Origin: Bacillota bacterium
GTDB taxonomy: Bacteria; Bacillota; UBA4882; UBA8346
Assembly: GCA_003501365.1 (NCBI GenBank)
Contig: DNPP01000050.1
Span: forward strand, 44,714 to 70,089
Direction: 5' to 3'
Length of the DNA stretch: 25,376 bases
A program made the position numbers and the translations under genes. Below are positions 24,838 to 25,376 of the stretch, one piece after another; position 1 is the stretch's first letter, and each line of letters begins with the position of its first letter. Under the pieces are notes generated by a model. That model saw only the letters and a list, made by a program, of their open reading frames with translations, searched no databases and had not been told where the DNA came from.

Positions 24838-25376
24838 CTATTGTTTATTAGCCTTGCGATAGGTTTTGGGGCTCATGCCATAAATTTTCCGGAAACTGCG
24901 ATAAAAATAGCTGGTATTATCGTATCCTACCGCAGTGATAATTTCTTCGATGGAAAGGGTACTGCAGTCCAGAAGCTGAATCGCTTTGGAAAAACGTTTC
25001 TGTTGCAAAAGCTCTTTATAGGTATATCCGGTACTCCGCTTCATCAACCTGCTTAACTTGGAAAGCGGTTGATTGTATTTTTGGGCTATCTGCGAAAGAC
25101 TGGCGGTCCGGTACGATTCCTCGATCTGTTTTAGGATGGTAATGACCAGTGAATTATCATATTGATCCGGTTTTTCATGTTCCATATGATCGGTATAATT
25201 TAAAAGCTCCAGAAAGAGCAATCCCATGGTTGTTTGATTGATCTTACGGTTATTATTTTGTTGGTTGACCAGGCTCCACACTAAGATCTCCACCAAGTTT
25301 TGAATGGGCAGTTTTTCGGCTACTTTGAAATGCAAATAACCGATTTCATACCGGTCCCGTCGCAAAGCACTGATTA
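24838..25376 (-). CDS. AraC-family transcriptional regulator, C-terminal part (cut by window edge)
   Basis: The frame is open to the window edge, so the N-terminus (probably a sugar-sensing cupin or similar arm) is missing; a TTG at 25363-25365 is an internal codon rather than the start. About 179 residues are seen. The C-terminal 100 residues are a double helix-turn-helix AraC domain: ASLSQIAQKYNQPLSKLSRLM, EEIITAVGYDNTSYFYRSFRK, and the end MSPKTYRKANKQ. By position it is the likely L-rhamnose-responsive activator of rhaBAD, as for RhaS in enterobacteria (inference). No REC domain can be excluded from what is visible, but the sequence before the HTH is helical and unlike a receiver. Confidence 0.85.
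   Translation of the reverse strand, partial: ISALRRDRYEIGYLHFKVAEKLPIQNLVEILVWSLVNQQNNNRKINQTTMGLLFLELLNYTDHMEHEKPDQYDNSLVITILKQIEESYRTASLSQIAQKYNQPLSKLSRLMKRSTGYTYKELLQQKRFSKAIQLLDCSTLSIEEIITAVGYDNTSYFYRSFRKIYGMSPKTYRKANKQ

Noticed and set aside
1..25376. CRISPR arrays, insertion sequences, tRNA or rRNA genes, prophage or attachment sites
   Set aside because: No spaced direct-repeat array, transposase, integrase or recognisable structural RNA was seen on either strand.

Overview
The window looks like a catabolic locus for an L-rhamnose-containing glycan from a Gram-positive-lineage (Bacillota/Firmicutes) bacterium of moderate GC content. The lineage call rests on two YesM/YesN-type two-component systems with AraC-output regulators, AAAGGAGG-type ribosome binding sites, CUT1 sugar ABC operons without an ATPase gene, and gene order like Bacillus and Clostridia pectin/rhamnose loci. 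Both solute-binding proteins have signal peptides but no lipobox, which hints at a diderm Firmicute or another non-lipoprotein arrangement. No species can be named from the sequence alone.

Layout, left to right. (1) Positions 1-2830, minus strand: a large secreted tandem beta-helix (pectate-lyase-3-like) protein with a C-terminal F5/8-type C (discoidin/CBM32-like) domain cut by the window edge; its start is out of frame by one base at an A7 run. (2) 3188-11612, minus strand: a probable operon of two CUT1 permeases, a 508-residue solute-binding protein, a YesM-like histidine kinase, a YesN-like regulator and a GH99-like/WbsX-like protein. (3) 11613-12017: a 406-bp control region with a promoter, a ten-codon mini-ORF with a perfect Shine-Dalgarno sequence, and inverted repeats. 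(4) 12018-17528, minus strand: a second ABC operon (solute-binding protein, two permeases) ending in a cytoplasmic GH78 alpha-L-rhamnosidase. (5) 17529-17726: a divergent promoter region with two palindromes. (6) 17727-21074, plus strand: a second YesM/YesN pair, the kinase broken in two frames at an A8 run. (7) 21177-24701, minus strand: rhaB-rhaA-rhaD. (8) 24838-25376, minus strand: the C-terminal part of an AraC-family regulator running off the window.

How the genes may fit together (inference): the secreted beta-helix protein cuts or binds a rhamnosyl-containing polysaccharide. The two ABC systems import oligosaccharides, powered by a shared ATPase encoded elsewhere. Cytoplasmic GH78 releases L-rhamnose, the GH99-like protein acts on another linkage or residue, and RhaA, RhaB and RhaD convert rhamnose to DHAP and L-lactaldehyde. 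Three regulators (two two-component systems and the AraC protein) control the modules. The first ABC operon and rhaBAD share an exact 18-bp promoter-region sequence, which suggests one regulon. The most unusual observations are the two one-base A-tract frameshifts in the same sense, the shared promoter motif, and the orphan strong Shine-Dalgarno/mini-ORF elements.
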